Positions 31,325-38,297 of a stretch of 39,397 bases of DNA are shown in pieces. The DNA comes from a virus: the IMG/VR virus record IMGVR_UViG_3300020171_000014, positions 1 through 39,397 of that record; one strand, given 5' to 3'. A program made the translations under genes and the position numbers. Below the pieces are notes generated by a model. The model saw only the letters and a program-made list of their open reading frames with translations, did no database searches and was not told the origin of the DNA. Each line of letters starts with the position of its first letter. Position 1 is the stretch's first letter.

Positions 31325-31483
31325 ATGGGCAGATATGTCTGCGGTAAGGGTAAATTGGTTACAATCTCAAAAGCTAATAAATTCTGCTTAATAAAAAGAT
31401 GTAACCATTTGCTGGTTCAATTCAAGACAAGAAAATATAGACAAGTAGTGCCAGTAGGTATGCTGGAAAATAAGGGGTGTTAA
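31325..31483 (+). CDS. Small basic Cys-rich protein
   Basis: A 52-residue protein preceded by GGGAGGTGAGG. It has YVCGKGKLVTISKANKFCL and KRCNHLLVQFKTRKYRQ; very basic overall. It ends one base before the annealing-protein gene, so it is the likely first gene of, or leader to, the recombination module. No family recognised. Confidence 0.45.
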   Translation: MGRYVCGKGKLVTISKANKFCLIKRCNHLLVQFKTRKYRQVVPVGMLENKGC

Positions 31484-31484
31484 A

Positions 31485-32063
31485 ATGGAAGAAGAAAAAG
31501 GATTACAAGTTCAAGCGTTAATTGAACCAATGGCTCTTGGGGATGTGTTTTTCAAAAGTGGCATGTTCCCCGACATTAAGAGCCAAGCACAGGCAGTTGT
31601 GAAGATTTTAGCAGGTAAGGAATTAGGTTTATCCCCGATGGAAGCGATGAACAGTCTTTATATGGTCAACAACCATATAGCGATTACAGCCAAAATCATC
31701 GCCTCCAAAATCAAGAAATCCGGCAAGTATGATTACACGGTCAACAAACTAGATGATAAGGAATGTTCTATCTCCTTCTTTGAAATCAAGGGTGACACCA
31801 AAGAGAAACTTGGAGATAGTGTGTTCACTTTTCAGGATGCAGCGAAGGCCGGACTTGTCAACAAAGATAACTGGAAGAACTATCCCAAGAATATGTTATT
31901 TGCCCGGGCCCTCTCCAATGGTTCTCGTTGGTATTGCCCTGATGCAACAACAGGATTTTACTCTGTTGAGGAATTGGAAGACATAGGGGATATTAAAAAA
32001 GAGGAAGTGATTACCATTGATTCTGCTACTGGGGAGGTGAAAAAGAATGGCGCAACAGCGTAG
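31485..32063 (+). CDS. Putative single-strand annealing protein (RecT-like)
   Basis: A 192-residue protein with the pattern VFFKSGMFPDIKSQAQAVVKILAGKELGLSPMEAMNSLYMVN...IASKIKKSGKYDYTV...FTFQDAAKAGLVNKDNWKNYPKNMLFARALSNGSRWYCPD. This set of conserved blocks occurs in a large group of phage proteins often considered RecT/Red-beta-type annealing proteins. Support from context: the next gene is a PD-(D/E)XK exonuclease and then a DUF669-like protein, the usual recombination trio. Overlaps the exonuclease start by 17 bases. Confidence 0.6.
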   Translation: MEEEKGLQVQALIEPMALGDVFFKSGMFPDIKSQAQAVVKILAGKELGLSPMEAMNSLYMVNNHIAITAKIIASKIKKSGKYDYTVNKLDDKECSISFFEIKGDTKEKLGDSVFTFQDAAKAGLVNKDNWKNYPKNMLFARALSNGSRWYCPDATTGFYSVEELEDIGDIKKEEVITIDSATGEVKKNGATA

Positions 32064-32682
32064 GCAATACGAAAACCCTTACCCTTCCGTTACCGAAGTC
32101 TTGGGTGTTCTTCGTAAGATTGGCCTTGAAAATTGGTTTAAATATAACACCGCCAAATTCTGCAACGAAGAAAGCGAAAAAGGGAAACTCATTGGAACAC
32201 AGATACACGAAGGGATACATTCGCTTATCCAGACCGGAAAAATCAAAGTTGCTACTGAATATGCGGAGGAAGTTACCAATGCCCTCAAAAGTTTTGTTGA
32301 GTTTCGCAAAACTAAACCCGACATTAAACTCAAAAACTCCGAAATTCAGATGACAAGCGAACTATATCATTATAACGGGACTTTGGACTGTATCGCCGAG
32401 GATGGTTCGCTTATCATTATGGACTGGAAAACTGGGAAGTGCAAAACAAAGGATAAGCCTGATATTTACGATGAGTATAAATATCAGGTTGCTGCTTATG
32501 TCTATGCCTACAACGAAATCAACAAAACTAATATAAACAAGGCGATTATCCTTTGCCTTGCCAAAGACAAGGTAGCGTATAACGATTATACGATGGAAGA
32601 AAAAGAAATTAAAGAACATTTTGAGAACGCCTTTTTACCGGCGCTCAAAATATGGAATCACCAACATAACGGAAAGGAGTAA
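32047..32682 (+). CDS. PD-(D/E)XK exonuclease (Cas4/RecB-like)
   Basis: A 211-residue nuclease. Core residues: GTLD (111-114), IIMDWKTGK (123-131, the D-x-K active-site strand) and YKYQVAAYVYAY (144-155, the Q-containing helix of RecB-like nucleases). The N-terminus VTEVLGVLRKIGLENW and HEGIH contain the early conserved His/Glu. It would resect double-strand ends so that the annealing protein can pair single strands. No Fe-S cysteine cluster as in Cas4. Confidence 0.82.
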   Translation: MAQQRRQYENPYPSVTEVLGVLRKIGLENWFKYNTAKFCNEESEKGKLIGTQIHEGIHSLIQTGKIKVATEYAEEVTNALKSFVEFRKTKPDIKLKNSEIQMTSELYHYNGTLDCIAEDGSLIIMDWKTGKCKTKDKPDIYDEYKYQVAAYVYAYNEINKTNINKAIILCLAKDKVAYNDYTMEEKEIKEHFENAFLPALKIWNHQHNGKE

Positions 32683-32684
32683 CA

Positions 32685-33110
32685 ATGCAAGACGATATGA
32701 CCGATGATGTCGGAAAGAACAGATGGTTACCTGCGGAAGGTTTTGTTGATGTAGAAGTAGTCAAGATGATAGAGGGAATGAGCAAGACAGGAAATTCCAA
32801 ATACACCATTGATTTTGTTTCTACTGTTAATTATGGCGATGGGTTACAACAGGATTTGACGAATATCCCCGGCAAGCGTTGGTTACTGCGCCAGTTATTA
32901 GAGGCTTGTGGAATAGAACCCGAAATTGTCGTTGACCCGGAAACCGACAAAGAACGCAAGATTTATAATTGGGAAATTTCTGATGTGGAAGGCAAGACCG
33001 TATCCGCCAAAGTTGAACACGAACCTAATGACTGGATTGATAGAAATAATGTAGAACATCACGATAAGAGGGCCAAATTCGTGGAGTTCAAAAAACTTTC
33101 GGTTGAATGA
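32685..33110 (+). CDS. DUF669-like protein, probable single-strand DNA-binding accessory
   Basis: A 141-residue protein with PGKRWLLRQLLEACGIEPE and YNWEISDVEGKTVSAKVEHEPNDWIDRNNVEH, matching the layout of DUF669-type phage proteins, which sit beside recombination nucleases and are thought to bind single-stranded DNA. Strands at the N-terminus (GFVDVEVVKMIEGMSKTGNSKYTIDF) fit an OB-like fold. AAGGAG precedes the ATG. ATGA overlap with the next gene. Confidence 0.6.
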   Translation: MQDDMTDDVGKNRWLPAEGFVDVEVVKMIEGMSKTGNSKYTIDFVSTVNYGDGLQQDLTNIPGKRWLLRQLLEACGIEPEIVVDPETDKERKIYNWEISDVEGKTVSAKVEHEPNDWIDRNNVEHHDKRAKFVEFKKLSVE

Positions 33111-33274
33111 CAATAGACACCACCAAAAACTTATCGGCTAAGACTCCATTCTATTTTATTGACCGAAACTCCAATGGCGTAGTCTATCTCTGTGTGAAAA
33201 ATCCTAATTTAACTTGTAGATGTTGTATATTTTGTAAGTGTTGTCAAGTGAAGGATGAGGATGATGCAAACTGA
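33107..33274 (+). CDS. Small Cys-rich protein
   Basis: A 55-residue protein coupled to the DUF669-like gene by ATGA. The C-terminal half has LTCRCCIFCKCCQVKDEDDAN, six cysteines in about a dozen residues, suggesting a small metal-binding cluster. The stop overlaps the start region of the next gene. Function unknown. Confidence 0.45.
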   Translation: MTIDTTKNLSAKTPFYFIDRNSNGVVYLCVKNPNLTCRCCIFCKCCQVKDEDDAN

Positions 33275-33512
33275 TTTATACCACGAACCTACCCAACAAG
33301 AATTAGTCTATGAGTTTATAAAGACGAAAGGTAGGGTCAAGACACACGAGTTGAATGAATTTGCTACTCGTACCCATATTAACGATCCACAGACAAGAGC
33401 AAGGGAACTAGGCCGCGCCGGTAAGATTTGGCGGATGAGTAAGTACTTACAAACCTGTCTATATGGGAAGATAGGAGAACAGATTTGGTCAACGTACGAG
33501 GCAGATAAATAA
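33264..33512 (+). CDS. Winged-helix DNA-binding protein
   Basis: About 82 residues from the second of two adjacent ATG codons (a longer start nine bases earlier is equally possible). The sequence QQELVYEFIKTKGRVKTHELNEFATRTHINDPQTRARELGRAGKIWRM fits a winged helix: helix, KGRVKTHEL turn, recognition helix with NDPQTRARELGR. It may control early genes or help replication, because the initiator gene follows. Confidence 0.55.
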   Translation: MQTDLYHEPTQQELVYEFIKTKGRVKTHELNEFATRTHINDPQTRARELGRAGKIWRMSKYLQTCLYGKIGEQIWSTYEADK

Positions 33513-33536
33513 TGCGGTAGAAAGGAAGGAATAGGG

Positions 33537-34217
33537 ATGGCAAGAATTAGAACAATTAAGCCAGAATATTGGACAGATGGCGATATGCTTAAACTTTCCC
33601 GCGATGCGCGGCTTTTTTACATAGGATTATGGAATTTCGCTGATGATAATGGAGTTTTAGAGTATGATCCAGTATCAATTAAGGCCCGGATATTCCCAAA
33701 TGACCGAGTTTCTGTGGATAAGCTGTTGAAAGAATTGGTTGATATGAATAAGGCAATCATCTATGGAGTGGAAAAAAGGCAGTATATTTTTATTAAAAAC
33801 CTTGCAAATCATCAAGTTATAGATAGACCACGCAAGAGCCATCTGCCTATGCCTGATAAAAATCAACTGAAATCACTTGAAATCAGTCTAGGAAGGAAGG
33901 AAGGGAAGGAAGGGAAGGAAGGGCCTCGCGGCCAACTCTCTGATGATGAATTTCTTAAAGACCTAAAAACAAACCCTGTTTATAGGGGGATAGATATTGA
34001 TCGGGAGTTAGGAAAGATGGATGCCTGGCTATCTACTCATAAGGGCAGGCAAAAAACAAGGCGGTTTATAGTGAACTGGCTTAATAAAATAGATAAGCCG
34101 GTAGAATACAAGAAACCAGAATCTAAAATTGAAAAACCTGAACCCATAAACGAAGAGGATCGCGAGAAGGTAGCCGCGCTTATTCATGAAACAGCGCAGA
34201 AATTAAAGGCAAAATAA
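33537..34217 (+). CDS. Phage replication initiator/organizer protein
   Basis: A 226-residue protein opening MARIRTIKPEYWTDGDMLKLSRDARLFYIGLWNFADDNG, the standard start of phage replisome-organizer proteins with a winged-helix N-terminal domain. The next segment (DRVSVDKLLKELVDMNKAIIYG) continues it. After about residue 110 comes a linker of LysGluGly repeats, then a C-terminal domain (GIDIDRELGKMDAWLSTHKG) that may load a host helicase. The gene itself holds iteron-like repeats, the lambda O arrangement. No helicase gene is present. Confidence 0.75.
   Translation: MARIRTIKPEYWTDGDMLKLSRDARLFYIGLWNFADDNGVLEYDPVSIKARIFPNDRVSVDKLLKELVDMNKAIIYGVEKRQYIFIKNLANHQVIDRPRKSHLPMPDKNQLKSLEISLGRKEGKEGKEGPRGQLSDDEFLKDLKTNPVYRGIDIDRELGKMDAWLSTHKGRQKTRRFIVNWLNKIDKPVEYKKPESKIEKPEPINEEDREKVAALIHETAQKLKAK
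33861..33933. other. Candidate replication origin inside the initiator gene
   Basis: Three 10-bp direct repeats in tandem (AATCAACTGA, AATCACTTGA, AATCAGTCTA at 33861-33890) are followed by a pure purine tract (33891-33923) built from three 9-bp units GGAAGGAAG, then a GGCC-TCGC-GGCC dyad (33922-33933). In lambda-type phages the origin iterons lie in the linker region of the initiator gene, as here. The repeats also encode protein linker, so they could be only coding. Confidence 0.5.
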
Positions 34218-34372
34218 TGGAAGAAACTGGATTTTGTTGGAATGAAGGCAAGCCAATTAAACAAGGTCTGTTTTGCGATAAGAAATGCGAACGACAATAT
34301 GAAATGAAGCAAGAGCGTTTGATTAAAAAAGGCAAGAAGGCCGGATATGGTTTGGCCGGTAGCACCCACTAA
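34217..34372 (+). CDS. Small zinc-binding protein
   Basis: A 51-residue protein whose ATG overlaps the initiator stop (TAATG). It contains GFCWNEGKPIKQGLFCDKKCERQYEMK, a C-x(n)-CxxxC pattern as in small phage zinc proteins located next to replication genes (some Nin-region proteins look similar). Basic C-terminus. Function unknown. Confidence 0.5.
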   Translation: MEETGFCWNEGKPIKQGLFCDKKCERQYEMKQERLIKKGKKAGYGLAGSTH

Positions 34373-34386
34373 CCTAACAGGAGGGA

Positions 34387-34860
34387 ATGATGAAGATAAA
34401 AGGACTATCAATACATTGCCACCACGATAACTTGTTTGAGTATTGCTACGATTATGATGAACGGGTAGAGGCTATAAAGCAAGATAAACCCAAGAATGAG
34501 CAAGAAATAAGGTTGCGATTATTTAAGATGTTACCACAAGAGGCGATAACGGAGTTACCCAAAGGTTTAGTTAAGGCATACGCTGAACGGCAGAAGGCAG
34601 ACGCTGAATGGGAGAAGGCATCCGCTGAATGGGAGAAGGCATACGCTGAATGGGAGAAGGCATCCGCTAAATGGGGGAAGGCATACGCTGAACGGCAGAA
34701 GGTATACGCTGAATGGCAGAAGGCAGACGCTGAACGGCAGAAGGCAGACGCTGAACGGCAGAAGGCAGACGTTGAATGGCAGAAGGCAGACGCTGAAGCC
34801 TGGCATAAGAAATGGTGCGGATGCGAAGAATGGAACGGAAAAGAAATTCTTTTTAAGTAA
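34387..34860 (+). CDS. Heptad-repeat coiled-coil protein
   Basis: A 157-residue protein (or one residue shorter if the second ATG, better spaced from AGGAGG, is used). The N-terminal 60 residues are a globular domain with a His/Cys-containing start (GLSIHCHHDNLFEYCYDYDERVEAI). Then ten 7-residue units of the form A(Y/D/S)AE(W/R)(Q/E)K make a single long helix, with W/R and Q/E as the variable positions. The end has WCGCEEWNGKEILF. Similar repetitive helices occur in phage proteins of unknown function. Confidence 0.6.
   Translation: MMKIKGLSIHCHHDNLFEYCYDYDERVEAIKQDKPKNEQEIRLRLFKMLPQEAITELPKGLVKAYAERQKADAEWEKASAEWEKAYAEWEKASAKWGKAYAERQKVYAEWQKADAERQKADAERQKADVEWQKADAEAWHKKWCGCEEWNGKEILFK
34576..34785 (+). 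repeat. Ten tandem 21-bp repeats encoding heptads
   Basis: Ten units of 21 bases (consensus GCAKACGCTGAATGGSAGAAG, with TCC/TAC/GAC and CGG/TGG variation) occupy the centre of the coiled-coil gene. Length is always a multiple of three and of seven residues, so slippage would change helix length by whole heptads without a frameshift. Confidence 0.95.
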
Positions 34861-34872
34861 CAGGAGGGAAAT

Positions 34873-35382
34873 ATGAATAGAGAAATAATAGTGAAGGTTT
34901 TAGATAGACATTTACCGTGGTTACCAGAAGCTTTAGAAAGATTAGCGGATGAGATTATTGCCGAGTGTGAGAAATTAAAACCACATTATTGTATCTGCTC
35001 AGTCCCCTGCCTGCATTATGAAGGTTATTGTTATGTCGGAGATTGCTTGAAGTGTGGGTTGCCGATTGCTAAAGAAGAGAAGTATTGCGACTGTAAAGAG
35101 CCAGACAGAAATAATATTTTCTGTGATATTTGTGGCAAGCCCCTCCCTCAAAAAGATAAGGTGGATAAGACAGAGGCGGGGAAAGTAATTCAAGAAACAA
35201 TTAAAGTAATCCAAGAAACTAATATCTTGTTAGAAAAGATAACCAAGCCAGAGCAGAAACCAAAAGAGAGGATAGAGGAGTTGACACGTTGGTATGCTCC
35301 AGAGGGAATAAATTGTGCTCTTATAAGAACAATGGATAAACTCAACCAACTCATCCAGGCGTGGAATAATCAGGGACAATGA
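34873..35382 (+). CDS. Cys-rich protein with helical tail
   Basis: A 169-residue protein preceded by AGGAGGG. The first 28 residues form a helix, then CICSVPCLHYEGYCYVGDCLKCGLPIAKEEKYCDCKEP and IFCDICGKPLPQKDK are strongly Cys-rich and may bind two or more zinc ions. The C-terminal half is helical (VIQETIKVIQETNILLEKI). The linker PLPQKDKVDK reappears in a later gene, so exons of this type were shuffled between small early genes. Confidence 0.5.
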   Translation: MNREIIVKVLDRHLPWLPEALERLADEIIAECEKLKPHYCICSVPCLHYEGYCYVGDCLKCGLPIAKEEKYCDCKEPDRNNIFCDICGKPLPQKDKVDKTEAGKVIQETIKVIQETNILLEKITKPEQKPKERIEELTRWYAPEGINCALIRTMDKLNQLIQAWNNQGQ

Positions 35383-35403
35383 GAGGTTATGGGAGAGGGG
35401 AAA

Positions 35404-35472
35404 ATGATTTGGCTATTTGTGGTTTTAGTAATAAGTTTGATTATATTCATAGTAACTCATTTTGATTATTAA
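35404..35472 (+). CDS. Possible 22-residue membrane peptide
   Basis: A tiny frame with GAGAGGGG before its ATG and a nearly all-hydrophobic sequence (IWLFVVLVISLIIFIVTH) ending HFDY. A single-span peptide of this size might regulate a membrane protein. The next ATG follows its stop by one base. Length makes the call uncertain. Confidence 0.35.
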   Translation: MIWLFVVLVISLIIFIVTHFDY

Positions 35473-35473
35473 A

Positions 35474-36100
35474 ATGAAAATTCTTAATCTCTATGCAGGG
35501 ATAGGTGGCAATAGAAAGTTATGGGGAGATGAACATTCAATAACTGCCATTGAGAATAATCCCCAAATAGCCAAGATATACCAAGACTTTTTTCCTAAAG
35601 ACAAAGTAATCGTAACAGACGCTCACCAATATTTATTGGAGCATTTCAAGGAATTTGAGTTTATATGGAGTAGTCCACCTTGTCCGAGCCATAGTAGGAT
35701 AAGAAACATTGCAGGAGTGGGATGTGGACAAAATGAACCGATTTATCCCGATTTAAAATTATATGAAGAAATTATATTTTTGAAACAGATAGCCAATTCT
35801 TCAGGGACAGTATTCAAAGGAAATAAATATTGTGTGGAAAATGTTATTAGTTATTACGAACCGCTTATCAGACCGCAAGAAGTGGCACGGCATTATTTTT
35901 GGGCTAATTTTCGAATAAGACCATATAGGGTAAAAACAAGAGGGCATATGGAAAACAATAAAATACTTGCGGAAATAAAGGGGTTCGGCATTAACGACAA
36001 AACACTTTTAAGAAATTGCACCGAACCTGAACTCGGCTTACACATCCTCAATGAAAGCAAAAGGAATATACAACCAGAATTATTTAACCCCACCCGCTAA
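35474..36100 (+). CDS. C5 cytosine DNA methyltransferase, small phage form
   Basis: About 208 residues. Motif I is LNLYAGIGGNRKLW (SAM binding), motif IV is WSSPPCPSHS with the catalytic Cys in PPC, and motif VI is CVENV (Glu that protonates the base). The usual longer target-recognition and C-terminal motifs are reduced; the ending LRNCTEPELGLHILNES resembles small phage methylases. It would modify phage DNA to avoid host restriction. No partner restriction enzyme is seen. Starts one base after a possible membrane peptide. Confidence 0.8.
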   Translation: MKILNLYAGIGGNRKLWGDEHSITAIENNPQIAKIYQDFFPKDKVIVTDAHQYLLEHFKEFEFIWSSPPCPSHSRIRNIAGVGCGQNEPIYPDLKLYEEIIFLKQIANSSGTVFKGNKYCVENVISYYEPLIRPQEVARHYFWANFRIRPYRVKTRGHMENNKILAEIKGFGINDKTLLRNCTEPELGLHILNESKRNIQPELFNPTR

Positions 36101-36116
36101 ATAAGAAGGAGGCCTA

Positions 36117-36278
36117 ATGCCAAAAAGTATGGAGGAACTAATAAATGAATATCGTGTTAGGTGTGTTCACGGAAAGAAAACGGGTATTGGACGAGAAGAA
36201 TTCCAGCAAGAAATCTGCCAGGTGATATTGGAGGGATTGCCGAAGGAAAAAGTTTATAAGGAGAAATTAAAGACCTAA
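36117..36278 (+). CDS. Small paralogous early protein
   Basis: A 53-residue protein with a perfect AAGGAGG site. It begins MPKSMEELI and contains EEFQQEICQVILEGLPKEKVY; the gene at 36782 begins MPKSMGEVL and has QQELCQLILEELPKKD, so the two are paralogs. Function unknown. Confidence 0.55.
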   Translation: MPKSMEELINEYRVRCVHGKKTGIGREEFQQEICQVILEGLPKEKVYKEKLKT

Positions 36279-36290
36279 CAGGAGGGAAAT

Positions 36291-36770
36291 ATGACACCAA
36301 AAGAATTTGATGTAGAAGTTGAGAAGATACTTAAAATGCAACCAATGATTGGAGCAACAGAAGGAGATGAGATAAAATGGAAAACAAAAATGATAATGGA
36401 ATTAGCAAGTCCACCTCAATCCACCTGCACCTGTGCTATACAGGAATATTGTGCTATTCATAAACCCCTTCCCCAAAAAGGAGAACATAAATTTTTCGGT
36501 ATTCCTATTAGAATAGATGAAACATTAGAACCTGGACAAAGGTATTTAATAAATGATGAATACTGTAAAGCTCTACCCCAAAAAGATAAGGTAGACGAAT
36601 GCATCTGTCCTTCTCCGCAACCTAATCCGCATAATACTTCTAAATGTTTTATATGCGATAAGATTTTGTTAGTAAACTGGATGAAAGGAGTCGGTGGAGG
36701 ACTTCCAGAGAAGCCGAGGATTACGAAAGAATTTGCAGAGAAACTTATTCAAATGATAAGAGAAGCATAG
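36291..36770 (+). CDS. Cys-rich modular protein
   Basis: A 159-residue protein preceded by GGAGGG. The first part is a helical domain (EFDVEVEKILKMQPMIG), then CTCAIQEYCAIHKPLPQKG and CICPSPQPNPHNTSKCFICDKI, cysteine clusters likely to bind zinc, joined by the same PLPQK and ALPQKDKVDE linkers as in the gene at 34873. Ends in a helix (ITKEFAEKLIQMIREA). Unknown function. Confidence 0.5.
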   Translation: MTPKEFDVEVEKILKMQPMIGATEGDEIKWKTKMIMELASPPQSTCTCAIQEYCAIHKPLPQKGEHKFFGIPIRIDETLEPGQRYLINDEYCKALPQKDKVDECICPSPQPNPHNTSKCFICDKILLVNWMKGVGGGLPEKPRITKEFAEKLIQMIREA

Positions 36771-36781
36771 GGAGGTAAAAG

Positions 36782-37039
36782 ATGCCAAAAAGTATGGGGG
36801 AGGTATTAAAAGAATTTTGTATTAGTGGAATGCTACCTGAGTGTGATGAGGAGTGTAATAAATGTAAATTTATGAAACAAGCCCAGCAAGAACTCTGCCA
36901 GTTGATACTGGAGGAACTACCGAAGAAAGATGATAAATTTTATGGTATGCCTGGAATAGATACAGAAAACAGAGGTTTTAATATAGCAGTTGAGAGAATT
37001 GAGCAAGCAATAAAGAAAATATGCGGGGTGGAGAGATGA
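36782..37039 (+). CDS. Small paralogous Cys-rich protein
   Basis: An 85-residue protein with GGGAGG before the ATG. It shares its N-terminus (MPKSM) and the QQELCQLILEELPKK helix with the 53-residue protein at 36117, and adds a Cys cluster (CDEECNKCKF). Coupled to the next gene by ATGA. Unknown function. Confidence 0.55.
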   Translation: MPKSMGEVLKEFCISGMLPECDEECNKCKFMKQAQQELCQLILEELPKKDDKFYGMPGIDTENRGFNIAVERIEQAIKKICGVER

Positions 37040-37179
37040 GGTGCGAATGTGGTAAAGAAATATCAGAAGAAAGAGATAGAGATAATGAAAAAATCGCTCA
37101 AGAAAGCAAAACTCCAAAATTACATATGTGTGATGATTGTTGGTGGAGATTTTGCGAACATGCAATTACAGGAAATTAA
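37036..37179 (+). CDS. Small zinc-binding protein
   Basis: A 47-residue frame coupled by ATGA to the gene before it. RCECGKEISEE near the start and MCDDCWWRFCEH near the end give a CxC...CxxC pair with extra Cys/His, so a single zinc ribbon is likely. Function unknown. Confidence 0.5.
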   Translation: MRCECGKEISEERDRDNEKIAQESKTPKLHMCDDCWWRFCEHAITGN

Positions 37180-37209
37180 CCACACCACACACAAGCAAGA
37201 AGGAGATAA

Positions 37210-37638
37210 ATGACCTCACTACCATTAAGTAAGCAGTTATATGAAAAGGGATTGAAGATTGAGACGGAGAAGTGGTGGGTTAAATACTATGATAAATGGC
37301 AAATAATAAAGAATTTTGAAAATGACTTTTATAGAGATTGGGAATATTATCCCGCCCCCTCCACCGATGAACTCCTTGCGGTGATGCCTAAAGCAACCAA
37401 TCAAGATGATTGGGAATTGGAAATATGCACAGAATTTGAGGAATTATGGTGTATTCAATATATCAATGTTCATACTAATACGGTTGAAATAGAAACTCAA
37501 GATAAAGAAATTGCTGAAGCCCTCGGCAAAATGTGCCTTTTTTTATTATCAAACGGATATGTCTATGATGAACAAAAGAAACTCTTGGTGAGAAAGGAGG
37601 AAGGGGATGAGAGAACCAAATCACCTGAAAGCAGTTAG
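37210..37638 (+). CDS. Conserved-looking phage protein of unknown function
   Basis: A 142-residue protein with GAAGGAG before the ATG. The segment YYPAPSTDELLAVMPKATNQDDWELEI is of a kind seen in many phage early proteins, followed by VEIETQDKEIAEALGKMCLFLLSNGYVY, suggesting a mixed alpha/beta fold. No enzyme motif. The last part overlaps the next gene. Confidence 0.55.
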   Translation: MTSLPLSKQLYEKGLKIETEKWWVKYYDKWQIIKNFENDFYRDWEYYPAPSTDELLAVMPKATNQDDWELEICTEFEELWCIQYINVHTNTVEIETQDKEIAEALGKMCLFLLSNGYVYDEQKKLLVRKEEGDERTKSPESS

Positions 37639-37780
37639 TAAACTAATTGATAATATGAACCAATTAAAGTTATATATTCTACATTATCCAAGCAGAAGAA
37701 ATAATCTATTGGCTCAAGGAATACAAAAAGCGGAAGATGTTATTAAGCCATATTTTATTAAAGCAACTTTGGAGGAATAG
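37607..37780 (+). CDS. Small helical protein
   Basis: A 57-residue protein starting inside the 3' end of the previous gene, with AAAGGAGGAAGGGG upstream, a very strong ribosome site. It is helical (HLKAVSKLIDNMNQLKLYIL; LLAQGIQKAEDVIKPYFIKATL). Its own end carries the GGAGG used by the short leader peptide downstream. Function unknown. Confidence 0.5.
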   Translation: MREPNHLKAVSKLIDNMNQLKLYILHYPSRRNNLLAQGIQKAEDVIKPYFIKATLEE

Positions 37781-37782
37781 AT

Positions 37783-37821
37783 ATGGGTAGCCTGGGTGGC
37801 GTGGTAGCCAGAATTATTTGA
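37783..37821 (+). CDS. 12-residue leader-peptide-like frame
   Basis: MGSLGGVVARII, with GGAGG seven bases before the ATG. The coding bases form the 5' strand of the long stem of a structured RNA, so translating it would compete with folding. This is the typical layout of a translation-controlled attenuator, but a non-functional tiny frame is also possible. Confidence 0.3.
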   Translation: MGSLGGVVARII

Positions 37822-37921
37822 TGAATGAGCCAAACTAATTGTGGGGTCATCAATATAGATACCCAGCGGTGAAACACCGTATGAGAAAAATGATTTGCAG
37901 ACCAACTGCCCCAGGTTGCCC
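37785..37921 (+). ncRNA. Structured RNA with a long closing stem
   Basis: GGGTAGCCTGGG (37785-37796) pairs with CCCAGGTTGCCC (37910-37921) over 12 positions with two G-U pairs. Enclosed are three hairpins: TGGC/GCCA (37797-37810), TTGATGA/TCATCAA (37818-37824 with 37847-37853) and CGGTG-AAA-CACCG (37867-37879). GGGTA at the 5' edge can alternatively pair with TACCC (37860-37864), so two exclusive folds are possible. It precedes a ribosome site at 37928-37934. I match it to no known RNA class. Confidence 0.5.
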
Positions 37922-37939
37922 TATAACAAAGGAGAAAGA

Positions 37940-38011
37940 ATGGATGAGAAATTGAAGGAAGCGGTAGGAAGGATTAGAAAGTATAAAAAAGATGTGTCAT
38001 TTAGATTATAA
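37940..38011 (+). CDS. Possible 23-residue peptide
   Basis: A short basic frame (MDEKLKEAVGRIRKYKKDV) with AAAGGAG before its ATG, directly after the structured RNA. It overlaps the next ATG by 20 bases. It may be a small protein or a coupler that carries ribosomes from the RNA element into the next gene. Confidence 0.35.
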   Translation: MDEKLKEAVGRIRKYKKDVSFRL

Positions 38012-38297
38012 TAAACAAATTCTCGACCAAGCAATCTCTCTCGCCTCCTCTGTCATTGAAGGGAAACTTGTGGATGAAACCGAAATCTTTAATCGTTGCG
38101 AAGCAATATCCCAAGAATATCAGAAACGGATAAGAGAGAATTATATCCTCAAGACGGAGTTAATAAGTGTAGATGGGGTAAGGGATATTATCGCAAATTA
38201 TTATGGAAATCTTAAACACAAGACAGAATTTAATTTTACAGAATTAGCCGAAAAAATCCATAACAGGATGAAAGGAGAGAAAAATGAGAAAATTTGA
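37992..38297 (+). CDS. Hypothetical helical protein
   Basis: A 101-residue protein, mostly helical (NKQILDQAISLASSVIEGKL; EIFNRCEAISQEYQKRIREN; DGVRDIIANYYGNL; ELAEKIHNRMKGE). No motif recognised. The start is uncertain because no ribosome site of its own is clear; coupling to the short frame upstream is likely. Overlaps the next gene by 14 bases. Confidence 0.5.
   Translation: MCHLDYNKQILDQAISLASSVIEGKLVDETEIFNRCEAISQEYQKRIRENYILKTELISVDGVRDIIANYYGNLKHKTEFNFTELAEKIHNRMKGEKNEKI

Noticed and set aside
34567-34806. Long repetitive minus-strand frame rich in LLPFSVC
   Set aside because: It is the mirror of the 21-bp heptad repeats on the + strand; repeats open several frames at once and no ribosome site supports it.
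37785-37865. Possible tRNA (GGGTA...TACCC acceptor-like ends)
   Set aside because: No T-loop consensus, no proper D or anticodon arm; the longer 12-pair stem to 37921 is better.
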